Positions 1 through 11,800 of a stretch of 64,000 bases of DNA are shown here, piece after piece. The translations under genes and the position numbers were made by a program. Where the stretch lies: contig JAPTOF010000025.1 in assembly GCA_028554755.1 (NCBI GenBank), positions 5,071,501-5,135,500 of the forward strand, written 5' to 3'. The notes beneath the pieces were generated by a model, which was given only the letters and a program-made list of their open reading frames with translations, was not told the origin of the DNA and made no database searches. Position 1 is the first letter of the stretch. Each line of letters starts with the position of its first letter. Origin of the DNA: Cordia subcordata (Eukaryota > Streptophyta > Magnoliopsida > Boraginales > Cordiaceae).

Positions 1-270
1 ATAGGTAGGGCGCAAAATAACATGTATAATGGTAAGTTTAGATATATTCGTCGTAGACATAATACTGTTAAGTAATTGCTTTCTAGTGGGGTTATCTCTC
101 TTGACTATGTGAGTCAAAGGAGAACATTGCGGATCCGCTTACTAAATGTGTGAACAGAGAGCAAGTATATAAATCATCAAGAGAAATGGGTCTTAAGCCA
201 ATTTCTAAAGAGTCGTCATAATTGACAACCCTACCTTATTGACAGGAGATCCCTGGATCTTGGTTCAAAG
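1..270 (+). pseudogene. Ty1/copia RNase H 3' end (remnant)
   Basis: This is the tail of a copia polyprotein entering from the left edge. Read in two frames it gives the C-terminal RNase H signature: IGRAQNNMYNGKFRYIRRRH, a stop where a Gln or Arg is usual, LLSSGVISLDYV, then after a frameshift NIADPLTKCVNREQV and SSREMGLKPI. The run ADPLTK...SSR.MGLKP is the usual end of plant copia pol. With an in-frame stop and a frameshift it is dead. It is followed by about 500 bases of untranslated sequence, a polypurine tract and the 3' LTR. The rest of the element lies outside the window. Confidence 0.85.
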
Positions 271-787
271 GGAAAACTGGATTATGTTGACTCTACTAGA
301 ACACTGTGGGGGTTAGTCTTTTGCCTACTCTTATGACAAGAAGACAGTGCTGCCTATGAGGTATAGGTTAAGCATTTGCTTTTAATGATTCATGTAGCTT
401 GTAATGACCAAGTGGAGTATAGCAGGATACTCTTCACAATGAATCACCTATGTAAGTAAGGAGTGGGCTGGCTCCCAAGAGGATCGAAGGATGGATTTTG
501 TGAGAGTACTCATGAAATCGGGAGTTGTTCAGGGCCAAAATGAACACAACCGTGAGAACTAAATAGTGTCTAGAGAGATGTTGTGTGTGTACTATTGTCT
601 TGGTTTATACGAAAGCTAAACAGTTCAAGGCTTCATACCTACTGGTTAGTAAGTGAATCTGATAGTACCCACTAAGGATGGTTCAAGGCCAGAAGCAACT
701 TGTCCTGATACGACATCTTTCTAATTAAACTCTCTCTTATGTCTGCATTTGCATCTTGGCCATATAATTTTTCATTCATGTGGGGGA

Positions 788-1514
788 TTGTTAAAAAATA
801 TATATTTTAATGTATTTTTTGAGTAATGAATGAAAATTTGTGGGTAACTTTGGAAAAATGGGTTTGTCCTATGTCAAAAAAATAATATTATATTTTATAT
901 AATATTATTTTTCCTTATCTTGAATTAATGAAATTAATTGGCGTTATTACTCAATATATATATATATATATATATAAGCTCAAAGGTCATGCTCTATATG
1001 GTTGTAGCTCAAAGGTTGTACATTCAATGTGAAATTTAAAGTTGAGTAGATCATTTGCCATGATCTCTAAACGTTAGAGCATTTGGTATCATGCGTTTGG
1101 GCTTGTTGAATTCCCTCATGATAGAGCATTATAATGGCATTATTTTTATTCTTGGCTGTTGGTCTTTCTTGCTAGGCCTACATAAGGCTGTTAGCTTTGC
1201 ATGCTAGTAATCGTGCAACAGAACTAGTTAGGTAGCATATATCTCATACTTTGTCGCATAGAGTTTTAAGTATTTTGTTAAAGAAAATTTAGCTTGTTTA
1301 GTTCTTAAGTTCTTGTAGTTTGGAGTGCTCCTATTATGGGAAAAATATTGTTGTATCTTGGGAGGATTACGCAAACAAGCCGCTAGCACCATAGCGAAGC
1401 GTTAAATCTTTAAGGACACTGAATCAAATTCATGCCTCAATCTTGTTGGTTTGGTTTCTATCGCTGTCAATCTAAATACATATACTATATTTGGTTTTAT
1501 TATCAGTTTCCTAC
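788..1514 (+). mobile_element. 3' LTR of the left-edge copia element
   Basis: The purine-rich string GTGGGGGATTG (polypurine tract) directly precedes a TG start (TGTTAAAAAATATAT), the normal arrangement at a copia 3' LTR. The 3' boundary is placed at TTTCCTACA, the first plausible CA end after the conserved downstream block. The start is well supported and the end is approximate, because the 5' LTR needed for comparison is outside the window. A (TA)n tract lies near 953-975. Confidence 0.6.
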
Positions 1515-2640
1515 ATTTTTATATCTCGTCTCTTTTCCTTCAAGATCTCTAATATATGCATTTTATAGTATTAGTCTATGTGTAGTTTGTTTAGAATAAA
1601 TTTCTCCACTTCTTTCCAACGCTTTGAGTATTGAAATTAGGTTAAAATACTATTGCTCCACATTATTCTTGCTCAGTAGAATACTGTTTAAGTAGCTCTT
1701 TAGGTAGTTTTTACTATTTCAACCAACTTTTCTTAAATATTAAAAATTTTAACATTTCACAATAACTTTTAGTGTTACATTTTTTTTTCCATTATACCTG
1801 TTCACCATTTCCTTTGACAATTCTAGTATTTTTTTCAATTTCTTTCTACATTTTTACTTTTTCTTTCATAAATATAAATAAAAAATAAAAGAAAAGTTAA
1901 CTCCAAATTCTATCTACACCAAAATACTAAAAAGTATAAATTTTATTAGTTCATTTATTATTTTATTTTGATAAAATAAATTTTGAATATATATAAATAT
2001 TTTTTATAATATTGTTGCAAATGATTTTAAGAAAATTTAATTTTGTTGTACTTTAAAAATAACAAAAAAATCTAATTATAAAATAATTATTTTATTCCAA
2101 TAATAATAATGATGATGATGATGATGATGATGACGACGACAATAATAATTACAAAAAAAACTTCTCTTATTAAATCTTTTATTAACCATTTGACAATTAA
2201 TAGCTAGTTTGGCATTCTTATTATAGTCTACTGGTGCATTTTTAAGAAGTGTTAAATTCAAATTTGCAATTGAAAAAATTGTTTTTAATTATTTAATTAT
2301 TTATCTTTTAATGTCTTAAACTTTTTATTTTTAATTTTTAGTTTTTTAGTTTTTCTTTTTTAAATTTCCATTGTCATTTTCTAATTTTTAGTTTTTCAAT
2401 TTTGAATATGTAGCTTTTTATATAAAATATGTTTTGCAAGTCCTAATGTGCTATTGTGGTTTAATAAAGTAAAATTTTAGTATATGTCATGCAAGTATTG
2501 ATGTAATACTGTAGAATGCAAAAGAAAATGTTGCAAATGATGATATGTGAATTGTGATATATTTTTCTTTACCAATTTTGTTAGTCCACTTTAAGTACAA
2601 AAAAGAAAAAGATTATGAAAAAATGAAAATAAGACTATAA
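1515..2640. other. AT-rich intergenic DNA, no gene seen
   Basis: No coding signal was found. The stretch is strongly AT-rich with many short A and T runs. It contains a (GAT)n/(GAC)n trinucleotide tract around 2109-2140, which creates spurious His-rich frames on the minus strand. Confidence 0.6.
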
Positions 2641-2657
2641 TGTCAACTATTACAAAA

Positions 2658-2733
<76 letters not shown>

Positions 2734-2860
2734 TATACACACACACACAAAAACATACACACACATGCAAATATGCACACGCACACGCACACACACAAAT
2801 TTGTTTCATTGGAAACCTAGTGCGTAAAGTCAAATAATAATAATAATAATAATAGTAGTA

Positions 2861-2907
<47 letters not shown>
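2658..2907. repeat. Compound microsatellite (CT)n-(TA)n-(CA)n-(TAA)n
   Basis: Four simple-repeat arrays lie almost back to back: (CT)n at about 2660-2692, (TA)n at about 2693-2727, a CA-rich array with CGCA variants at about 2738-2797, and (TAA/TAG)n at about 2835-2906. Poly-Tyr and poly-His open frames here are artefacts of the repeats. Confidence 0.95.
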
Positions 2908-2908
<1 letters not shown>

Positions 2909-3174
2909 TTGAAAATATACTGACATTGAAACCAAAACATGAAAATTTATGACAAAATTGACCAAATAATAAAAATTGATAGAAATTGGTATATTGAACT
3001 ATTCCCTTTCCATATTGAAAGTTTTGGAACTTACGTTTAAAAAAATTATATCCACATCTAAAAATGGTATTTTTGCGCATTAATTAATATGCAGAAATAT
3101 AAATAGGTTACCTAACAACTAATTATATCATAAGAAGTTATTACATCTACAGTAATCTAATTACTTAGATAATT

Positions 3175-4077
3175 ATATTTTTCTTTATCCATTTATAATA
3201 TGCGGTTATCTCTTGGGTGCTTTCTGTCTTCCTGAAAAGAACACTTTAGCCTTTTCCTAGGGTTTCTCCCTTAGATCTTTCATGTTCAAGCCGAGCTCAT
3301 GGCACCTTTCTCGGGCTTGCCCCGTTCCTCCCTTCCCCCGTGGGTCGCTTTACTTTTGCTTTTCTGTGTTTGTTCTCTCTCTTCATTTCTTTTTCTTTCT
3401 CTGTTTGGTTCTTCTTGTTATTTGTCGGTGTGTTGTTGCAAATAAAGATATCCTATAATAATTATAATTAAGAATTGTAATTGTTATAAATTTGTAAATT
3501 TGTAGATAATCAACTAAATTATTAGATCTAAGACTTTTGGTTGTGATGGCTTGTGTCTGCATCGAGGTTTGCTTTGGTAAAGCCAAAGATGTTGAAAACC
3601 TAAATGATGTGCTCTTTCATGTACAAACCATGGCTATTCATCCATTGATTTTCACAACCATTAGACGTTGTAATTATTGCTTGCCCTTGGCTCTAGATCG
3701 TGTTTTGACGCTTGCTAGCAGAGGTGATAAGGTAGTTTCCTCTTCCACTTGTTCAACACTTGGGCCTAGTGGGTCTGTCATCTCCCTTTGGATGTTTAGA
3801 CCAGTTAGGTTGTGGAGTTCTTTGGCCTAGCATCTTATCGGGTCGATGAATCCCACAAAACTCATTTCTACTTGTCTTTGTCTTTCCTTCGTGGTTGTTG
3901 TTAGGCCGTTTGATTTATGTCCTTTGTTTTCTTTTTCTTTTGGGCTTAGGGTAGTTGGCCCAAGTGTCTTGATCAGTGTCTGGTCCAGTTCTTATGGGAT
4001 TGGACTTTCTTTGTAATTATTTTCCTTTATCTTTATGAAACCATCTTTTCAACAAAAGAAGAAGAAGAAGAAGAATA
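3175..4077 (+). mobile_element. Non-autonomous non-LTR retroelement, copy 1
   Basis: A more GC-rich block of about 0.9 kb ends in TTTATGAAACCATCTTTTC followed by an A-rich (AAG)n tail, as in LINE-type insertions. It shares blocks with the minus-strand insertion at 49062-50176, for example GCAGAGGTGA.AAGGTAGT, CCTAGTGGGTC and TTTAGACCAG, so both belong to one family. The 8-bp flank AGATAATT at about 3167-3174 and 4078-4085 may be the target duplication. The 97-aa open frame inside resembles no reverse transcriptase. The exact 5' end is uncertain. Confidence 0.6.
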
Positions 4078-4400
4078 AGATAATTCAATATTTTCACTGT
4101 TTGTCTAATTTGACACAGGGTGTAAGTGTTCATAGTTGATTAAGTTTGACTAACTTTTAATTTCGATTTTACTAGTTGCATTTAAAGGAGTTATTTTCGT
4201 GTAAGGTTTAAGTGGTCATACTAGATCAACTTACACTTATTTTGGATATGGCCTTCACTAGTTGATTTTTTCAAACTTGACTAATTTTGTGTAGGGCCTA
4301 CTATATTTGTTCAAATTTGACTAATTTAAGAATTGGGCTTCATTTATTGAATTTATCACATTGGAACATTTTCATTTGGATTTGGATTCTGTTCTATTTT

Positions 4401-4595
4401 ATCTTCTCTTCTATATATAAGAGAAATTATTTCAATTATTCACATAAGACTAAACATTCTTAATCTTTTATTTTGAAACAAAAGCAAGGGAATAAAAGAT
4501 ATTGATAAAGAAGTTACATTTTGAAATAAAGGATTTAGATTAGTTTAGTCTTATATAAATGATTGAGATTATCCCTTCTATATATTAGAGAAGAT
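4401..4595. mobile_element. Foldback MITE (hairpin, 195 bp)
   Basis: The two halves are imperfect reverse complements over almost their full length. ATCTTCTCT opens the element and AGAGAAGAT closes it. ATAAGACTAAAC on the left arm (about 4444-4456) pairs with GTTTAGTCTTAT on the right. A short loop lies near 4490-4505. No transposase is present. Family assignment is uncertain because no target duplication was established. Confidence 0.65.
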
Positions 4596-4736
4596 TTTTT
4601 TTTTGATATACGGCCTAAAATTCGTATTTAACCAATTTTAACTAATCTAATTCACCTGACTAATATGGTGATTAATATGGGTTGCTAATTAGTGAGACTT
4701 TTCACCATCACTAATTTAGCTAGCAATAAATTAGCT

Positions 4737-4752
4737 ACATATATATACATAT

Positions 4753-4807
<55 letters not shown>

Positions 4808-4808
4808 A
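4737..4808. repeat. Compound AT/CA microsatellite
   Basis: Alternating (TA)n, (CA)n and (TA)n arrays. No gene is visible between 4600 and 5070. Confidence 0.85.
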
Positions 4809-5719
4809 TAACCAATTAGTTGCTAATTTTCGTTTTCCAAGACAAATACTTTCATAGCGATTAACATTTCTTTTTTTCAACTTTGTCATTTTTAGCAATT
4901 TACCATCCTCATCAGGTATCGTTTACTTTCACAAATTGGATTAAATGCATAAGGCTAACTTCGATGAAGTCTCCAAACAACAAAAATCCTTATATTTATG
5001 GGAGTTTTAGTTCTAATGTATTCCAACAGTTTTTCTATTTAATCCCTTGAATTTTCGATATTTTTCTAACCCAAACTAAAACACCCATATGTAGGGTTTT
5101 TTCATCCCCAAAGTCATCTCCGAAATCCCATCCCCCATAGCTGTAAATTACAACAATCATGAAGACATTAAAAAAATAAGAAAATTGTTGGAGTAAAATT
5201 AAAATAAGAATTTTTTAAATTGAGTGTTTGATGAAAAAAAAAAATTGTTAAAATATAACTGAAAATATAGAATCTTAAAAATATAAGAAAATATCTCAAA
5301 TTACTTAAACTTAAGAAAAAAAAAAAGGAAAATCGTTGAACACAACCTAAGAACATAATTGTCTATGGGCGGTAAAGCCTAAAAGGCTTGCTAGTTGGCC
5401 TTATTTAGTTTGACAGACAACCTTGGAACATAAATTGTCTGTGGGCGGAAAAGCAAGTGGGAGCAATTGCTCGTGGAAACTTTGGCGTCAAGTTGAAAAA
5501 CATAGACGAAAAAATTGAAGAATTTAAAGCCTTCAATGTATTTGTTCATAGGAAGAATTTTTCAAGGATCATGCATGAATGCAATGACACAGTTATATCA
5601 TAGGGTTTGTCTGTTTCTTCATAGCGTCATTATTCAGTGGAACACATGACTCACTACTGTACTTCCAGCTCCCCCATACATCTATTAAAACAGAAGAAGA
5701 CATACACAATAACGTCCTC

Positions 5720-5986
5720 TGTTAACACAATAAATAAATAAATTTATATCCTCTCTACAATTTTAAATTTTTAAATGAGGGAGTAACTTTAATATGGTAT
5801 CAAAGTTTGGAAGCTAAACGGCACATGTTTGATCCTTACGGCCATACATTTAAAAATATTAAATTATCTACGTTTAAATTTTAAATAAATTACACTGCAC
5901 GTGAGGGGGCGTGTTAACACAATAAATAAATAAACAAATATTCTTTCTACAAGCTTAAACTTTTAGATGAGGTGGTAACTCTAATA
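5720..5986 (+). mobile_element. SMART/TRIM-like miniature LTR retrotransposon
   Basis: Two 75-bp direct repeats (5720-5794 and 5912-5986), both opening TGTTAACACAATAAATAAAT, flank a 117-bp centre. The centre starts with TGGTATCAAAG, a close match to the initiator-tRNA-Met primer-binding site, and ends with the purine tract GTGAGGGGGCG. Flanks TCCTC (5715-5719) and CCCTC (5987-5991) could be a 5-bp target duplication with one change. It has no coding capacity. The size and order fit the very small plant LTR elements called SMARTs. Confidence 0.8.
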
Positions 5987-6027
5987 CCCTCTCATTCATT
6001 ACAAGCAAGGTGTAATACACAATGTCC

Positions 6028-6193
6028 TCTCATGCTTATCGCAATAAACTCGTACATCACTTGTCCTAAAAGCTAGTTAGCTCTCTCTTACTGAAATGAT
6101 CTCACAAGTCTCTCATGCTTATCACAATAAACTCGTACATCACTTGTCCTAAAAGCTAGTTAGCTCTTTCTTACTAAAATGATCTCATAAGTG
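6028..6193. repeat. 83-bp tandem duplication
   Basis: The block beginning CTCTCATGCTTATC and ending ATGATCTCACAAGT occurs twice head to tail with a few substitutions. The homologous site in the intact monooxygenase locus (about 13971-14054) has it once, so the duplication is specific to the truncated copy. Confidence 0.85.
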
Positions 6194-6739
6194 TTGTGTT
6201 TGGATTAAGTTTACTATAAGATGCATATCTAATTCATTAAGAAATGAGTCATCCTCTAATTTGCAAAAGAGGCAATAACATTTTATCATAAGCATTTTAT
6301 GAAAATTCCCACCATATCCTTCTTTATTTTATAAGATATATTTGGTCCATGCATTCTTGTTCTTCCTTGATCTCTTTTTAACTTTTTGCATTCTTGATTG
6401 TTGATTGTTTGCAACAGTTTAGTTATCTGGATTGGTTATCTGCTCAAGTAGGATCTCCACCACTAAACGATCTATTAAAGACATGTATAGACAGCGCTAC
6501 ATGTATATTCTTTCACAGAACGTTGAGTTCAGAGATGAATGAAATGGAGTAAAGAACTGTGGAATCCTTGTTATAATGGTGAAGCAAAAGAGAGGCTTGC
6601 ATTTTCAATCTTGAGGAGTCACACTTGCTCTATTTTCTTCAAAAAAAAAATAGTTCTCTAATGTTTTTTTTCCCTTTCTTGCGATATGTATTATTTCGAT
6701 TTGTATTCTCCATTAAATAATGAGGTTAACAAGAAAATG

Positions 6740-7426
6740 CTATTAGTTTAAGATAATAGGGAATTAAGCTGGTAATATAATTAGAATTGGCTAATACATA
6801 TATTAAATATTAATAAAAAGCTAATATTGAATTTTTAGGATTATTAATTGATATATTTAGAAATTAATTTTGTCTTTTATTCTAGTCTTGTTATACCTTA
6901 GACGCTTTTTTAATGATTAGATCATAAACTTTAATTAGCATGTATATAGAATTTAATATCATTAAAATAATTATTATAAAATTAATTGAGTAACTAAGAA
7001 ATATGATACAAGTACATTGGGCTAATTGTGATTAGATTCAAGATTAAAAACTTAAGATACATAAATAATGTTAATAATATAATTAAAATTAATGATGTGT
7101 GCAATATACCTAGAATCAAGTGTGATTATATCAAAGTATCTATTTCTTAATTTGTTCTTTTTCAGTAAGAAATTTAAAAGAAAATTCATGACCTCAAAAT
7201 AAAGTAATGTATAAAACATTTAAAAATTGACATACCAAAATATATAATATTAATATTAAAAAGTATATACATAGCTATTAATATTAGAAATTTGGTTCTT
7301 TCAGTTCGGTCCAGATTGTTACAATTTTGGTCCAACCCGGTTCATTTCTTTGGTATTGTTCTTAGTACAGGATCCAGAACCATACTATAAAAAAAATTCT
7401 CAGCTTGCTTCAGTTCTTTTCTTGTA
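6740..7426. other. AT-rich spacer between the two monooxygenase copies
   Basis: No coding or structured feature was recognised. The sequence has many short AT runs. Confidence 0.5.
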
Positions 7427-7838
7427 GAAAACTAAAACACCCATATGTAGCTTTTTTTTCATCCCCAAAGTCATCCCCAAACCCCATTCCCCATAGTTGT
7501 AAATATCAATAGTCACGAATGCTTTAAAAATAAAGAAACTGTTGGAATAAAACTGAAATAAGAATGTAAATTACAACAGTCATGAAGGCCTTAAAAAATA
7601 AGAGAGCTGTTAGAATAAAACTACAATAAGAATTCTTTAAACTGAATGTTTGGCAAAAAATAAGGGAATCTTATGTGGAGTATAATTGAAAATAATAAAT
7701 TTTAAAATATAAGAAATGGCCCAATTACTTAAATTTAAAAGAAAAATAGAGAAACGGTTAAAGATAACCTAATAACATAATTGTCTATGGGCGGTAAAGC
7801 CTAAAGGCTTGCTAGTTGGCCTTAATTAACGTAAGAAC

Positions 7839-8075
7839 AAAAATTGTCTATGGTGGATTAGGGTGAGACACCCGACAACGCGGATCGAGTCAGTGGCGCG
7901 ATCTCATTGAAATATTGCGGTCATTCTTTGGATTTCCACGCCCGTTGGTCCTCTCCCTGGTCAGGCTGCCACTCACGCACATCCCTCGATTTACCTCCCG
8001 CCTGATTAAGGGGCCTCTGGCCAGGTGGGGAAGGGGTTCTCCTTTGGTTAACCCTTTTGAAAAATTGTCTATGGG
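7839..8075. other. GC-rich insert flanked by a 15-bp direct repeat
   Basis: Relative to the truncated copy (about 5430), the promoter region of the intact gene has gained about 206 bp (7854-8059) of clearly GC-richer sequence. It is bounded by direct copies of AAAAATTGTCTATGG (7839-7853 and about 8060-8074), of which the other copy has only one. Both strands have open frames through it (up to 84 aa) but none is a recognised protein. The composition suggests organellar or other foreign DNA; the source was not identified. Confidence 0.7.
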
Positions 8076-8291
8076 CGGAAAAGCAAGTGGGAGCATTTGC
8101 TCGTGGAAACTTGGCCTCGTGTAGAACATACAGGAAAATGGAAGAATTGAAAGCCATCAATGTGTTATTGTTCATGGGAAGATTTTTCCAAGAATATCAT
8201 TACTGCATTGACATAACTAAATTCTAGGATTTGTCTGTTTCTTGATAGCATTATGCTTGCGTGGAACACATCACCCACTTACCTCTATTAA

Positions 8292-8760
8292 GAGGGTGTT
8301 TGGTTTGGCTTCTTTTTTTACCAAACTTGTTTAAAATCTAATTTAAGTTAATAGAAGTATTTATTTTAATTAAAAATATATTTTTTTAAATGACTTTAAA
8401 TAAAAAATAAAAAGTTCTTCAATCCCAATTTTTATTTTTTATGACTTTAAGCATATTGAAAAAAAGCAAGTTTAACCAAATCATTTACTATCTTATCCTT
8501 ATCTTTTTATTTTTATTACTAAAATATCTTTACTCTTTTATCTTATACCTACCTTTTTAAATTTTATTTTAATGTCCTTAATAGTTATTTTAACTATATA
8601 ACTTACTTTTCAACCCCTTTAATCAAACATATAAATACTTATTTTTATAACTACAATTTTTATTCAAACACATAACTACTTAAAATTGACAACAAAAAAG
8701 AGTCACTTAAACCAAAAATACTTTAAATAATTTTTTTATAAACCAATCCAAAACACCTTC
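8292..8760. mobile_element. Harbinger/Tourist-type MITE in the monooxygenase promoter
   Basis: A 469-bp element starts GAGGGTGTTTGGTTTGGCTT and ends with the inverse, AACCAATCCAAAACACCTTC. It is flanked by the 3-bp target duplication TAA (8289-8291 and 8761-8763), as expected of PIF/Harbinger MITEs. The paralogous flank at about 5685 reads CTATTAAAACAGAAG with one TAA, an exact empty site. The element ends 84 bp upstream of the monooxygenase ATG. It contains a TATA-like ACATATAAATA near 8629 that could serve the gene. Confidence 0.9.
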
Positions 8761-8844
8761 TAAATCAGAAGAAAACATACACCATACGTAGTCCTCCCAA
8801 ACAAAATAGGCAAAACAAAAACAAATAAATTAAATAAAAAAAAT

Positions 8845-11800
8845 ATGGCGAAATCTGTTAAGGTGGCAGTGATTGGAGCTGGGGTCAGTGGGCTAATAGC
8901 TGCTCGTGAGCTAAAGAGACAAGGCCATGGAGTTGTGGTTTTCGAAAAACAATCAAGGATTGGTGGAACCTGGGCATATGACCCCCAGGTTGAGTCTGAT
9001 CCATTAAGCCTCGACCCCAACAGAAAAATTGTCCATGGCAGTCTCTATCGTTCTCTGCGCACGAATCTCCACCGAGATCTCATGGGCTTCTCCGATTATC
9101 CATTCGTCGTCAGAGAAGATGGTGACCGGAGAAACTTTCCAGGGCACGAGGAAGTGCTCAAGTTCTTGGAGAATTTTGCTGTGGACTTGGGGTTGGTTGA
9201 GTTGATTAGATTCAATCAGGAAGTTGTACGAGTGGAGCAGGTTGGTTCGGGCGATGGTGGGTGGGTGGTAGAGTCTACAAATGGTGAAACGAAATTGCAG
9301 GAGGTTTTTGAGGCTGTGGTGGTTTGCAATGGTCACCATACTGAACCTCGGGTTGCAACGCTTCCGGGTAAGGGCTCGTTTGGAATAAAACGCTTTTTTC
9401 TATAACTTTTGAAAAAAAAGTGCCATTTTCGTATTTTGAAGAATTAAAACTTTTGGTTTTGGAAAAAAGCTTGAAGTTGAAAATTTTTTTTTTTTTGGAG
9501 TTTTAACTTTTCTTGAAATCCATCTGATTACTTATTGCATAAAAGAGTATAACTCGTACTAAATTTTGTTGAGTATCTGCTTTGCATAGTAGATTGCACT
9601 CTATTATACTGCTGAGGCTCTCTATTTGATCTAACAGTGAGATCTCAGCCGTTGAATTATACATATTTTAATCATAAAGTTTTGGATAAAAGTGTCGTTG
9701 AATTATAAAATATGTTGATTGTTTAACCTTATATTTTAGGAGTTCAGCTTGTAAATATTTAGAAGGCAATGTTAGATTTTAAAAAATATGAAGTTAAAAA
9801 AAGAAAGAAAAACAATTTATGACATGATGTAAAAACTTTTCGAAAGCATTTCTTTTTTGGGATAAAAAACTCTAATTTAGAGCTTTTTGGTTTTTCAAAT
9901 TTTTTTGTAAAAATTCTTCTGAAAATAAGCTAAACTGCCAATTTGAGCTTTGAACTCAAAAAAACACTTTTAGATACCAAAAACTAGGCCAAACAGACTC
10001 TAACTCGATTTATTGCTAATTGCTTCCCATTAGCGATAAATCTTTCGTAAGACCAAAATCTTCTAAACTTAGACTGACTGATCATAGTAGTAGTTGATAT
10101 AGAATCTTCTTCATGTTCAATAATTAATTCGAATCAATATTTGATTAATGGGAAAATTTTGAAGAACAGACATACACGTACGATTTGACATCAATGCAGG
10201 TAGTGAAAAATGGCCTGGAAAGCAAATGCATAGCCACAACTACCGTGTTCCCAAACCATTTCAGGGTCAGGTGTGCAGACAACTAACTCCAACAGCTTAT
10301 TTATTTATTTCTACATTTAAGGGTTTTTGATTTATTTTTATACATTTAGAACATACTATTTTAATTTCACTCTAATAGTTTCCTTACTTTCAGTCAAACC
10401 CTTATTTCAAGGATTTTATTTTAATTTTACTCTAACAACTTTTCTATTTCAAAAGGCTTTAGTTTTTTATATATTTTCTTATTTTAGCTAAACACATTTT
10501 CTTAAATTTTTATATTATTCATTTTGTTTTGTTCTACATGCAGATATTTTTTACAAATTAATTATCATTAATTAATAATTTTTAATTTTTATGTTATTAG
10601 ATTTAGGGGTTTGAAGAGGAGGTGATTTAAGACCCCCCCTATATGGGGAACAAGATTGAAAATGTGCCCCTAAACTTTGAGGGGTAGGATAGAGGGGCTG
10701 GTAGAGCTTTTTTCTCTTTTATCACCTCTTAAATGTAAGATAAGAGATCATTTAAAGGACTGTTGGAGACGGTCTAACATTTTCCATGCAAAAGTTGTTG
10801 TATAGCCTCTTTTGTTGAACTAAAAGATACTGTTCCTGCATGCCTACTAGGTAGTTGTGGTCATTGGAGCTGGACCAAGCGCATCTGATATTTCTCGAGA
10901 AATTGCAGCAGTAGCTAAAGATGTTCATCTTTCGTCAAGATCGCCAAACGTTAAAGTTTCAAAACTAGAGGGCTATACAAATATCTACCAGCACTCTACG
11001 GTATACAAACTTTCTCAACTTTCAATAGAAAATAGGGGTGCGTTTTGTTTGCTTATTTTCTGTTTTCAATTTCTTGAAAAATGAAAATTAGGATAGAAAA
11101 CTCATTTGATTAACTTATTTCTGTTCTCATTTTTATGAAAGTAAAAACAGTTTTTAGGAAATTAGAAAACATCAAAAAAATATTTTGAGTGTTTTCTAGA
11201 AACTTGGAAAATAATGTGGAAACTTTGTACATATTTATAAAACAATTTAGAAAACAAGGTGGTAATTTTATAAATATTTCTAAAAGATTTTAAAAATAAG
11301 GTGGTAATTTTGTAGATATATCTAACAAAATTTAGAAAATAAGATAACAATTTTGTAAATAGACATCAAAAAGAAAAATGATGAGTGCCTGTTTTCCTAA
11401 GTTTCATTTCCATGAGAACAATTTTCACTTTAATTAACTAAACACGTTTTCTACATTTCTAAAAACGAAAATTGTTTTCAGAAAATAAAAACAGACAATG
11501 AAAATTAGAAAATATTTTGCAACCCAAACACAACCTAAGTCTCCTTCATCCTCCTTTTTACAATATAATAGGGTAAAATGGATTAGACCTATATTTATTC
11601 ATTTACATATAGTCGTTGGACTCATTTACGTTCTCAAAACTCCTTTTACATTTTAAAGCATAATATATATCTCCTTTTAGAGGGTATTCTATTTTATTTC
11701 ACATGGCAAAAGAGGTTATGAGTCGGGATTGCGCTAGGTTACAGGTAATGGGGTAAGTGAAACTAAAGTTTGACATGTCTAACACGAATGAGAGCTTTTC

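Larger units (their letters stand above)
5075..6739 (+). pseudogene. Truncated tandem duplicate of the monooxygenase locus
   Basis: 5075-5719 matches the 5' flank of the intact gene (about 7427-8795), and about 6010-6739 matches its last intron, last exon and 3' flank (about 13945-14601). Exons 1-6 are missing. Exon 7 survives at 6418-6542 after the same acceptor (TTTGCAACAG) but has lost one base (GATCTATTAAAG against GATCGGCTTAAAG in the intact gene), so the frame breaks after residues PLND. This copy also lacks the MITE and the GC-rich insert found in the intact copy's promoter. It is a dead duplicate that records the older state of the locus. Confidence 0.9.

Noticed and set aside
2076..3080. 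Poly-His, poly-Tyr and poly-Leu open frames
   Set aside because: They are translations of (GAT)n, (TA)n, (CA)n and (TAA)n microsatellites with no coding context.
3537..3830. 97-aa plus-strand ORF as a host gene
   Set aside because: The sequence is shared with the retroelement copy at 49062-50176, so it is repeat DNA.
7890..8175. Three overlapping frames of 69-84 aa on both strands
   Set aside because: They lie in the GC-rich promoter insert, where stop codons are rarer; none resembles a protein family and they cross the insert boundary.
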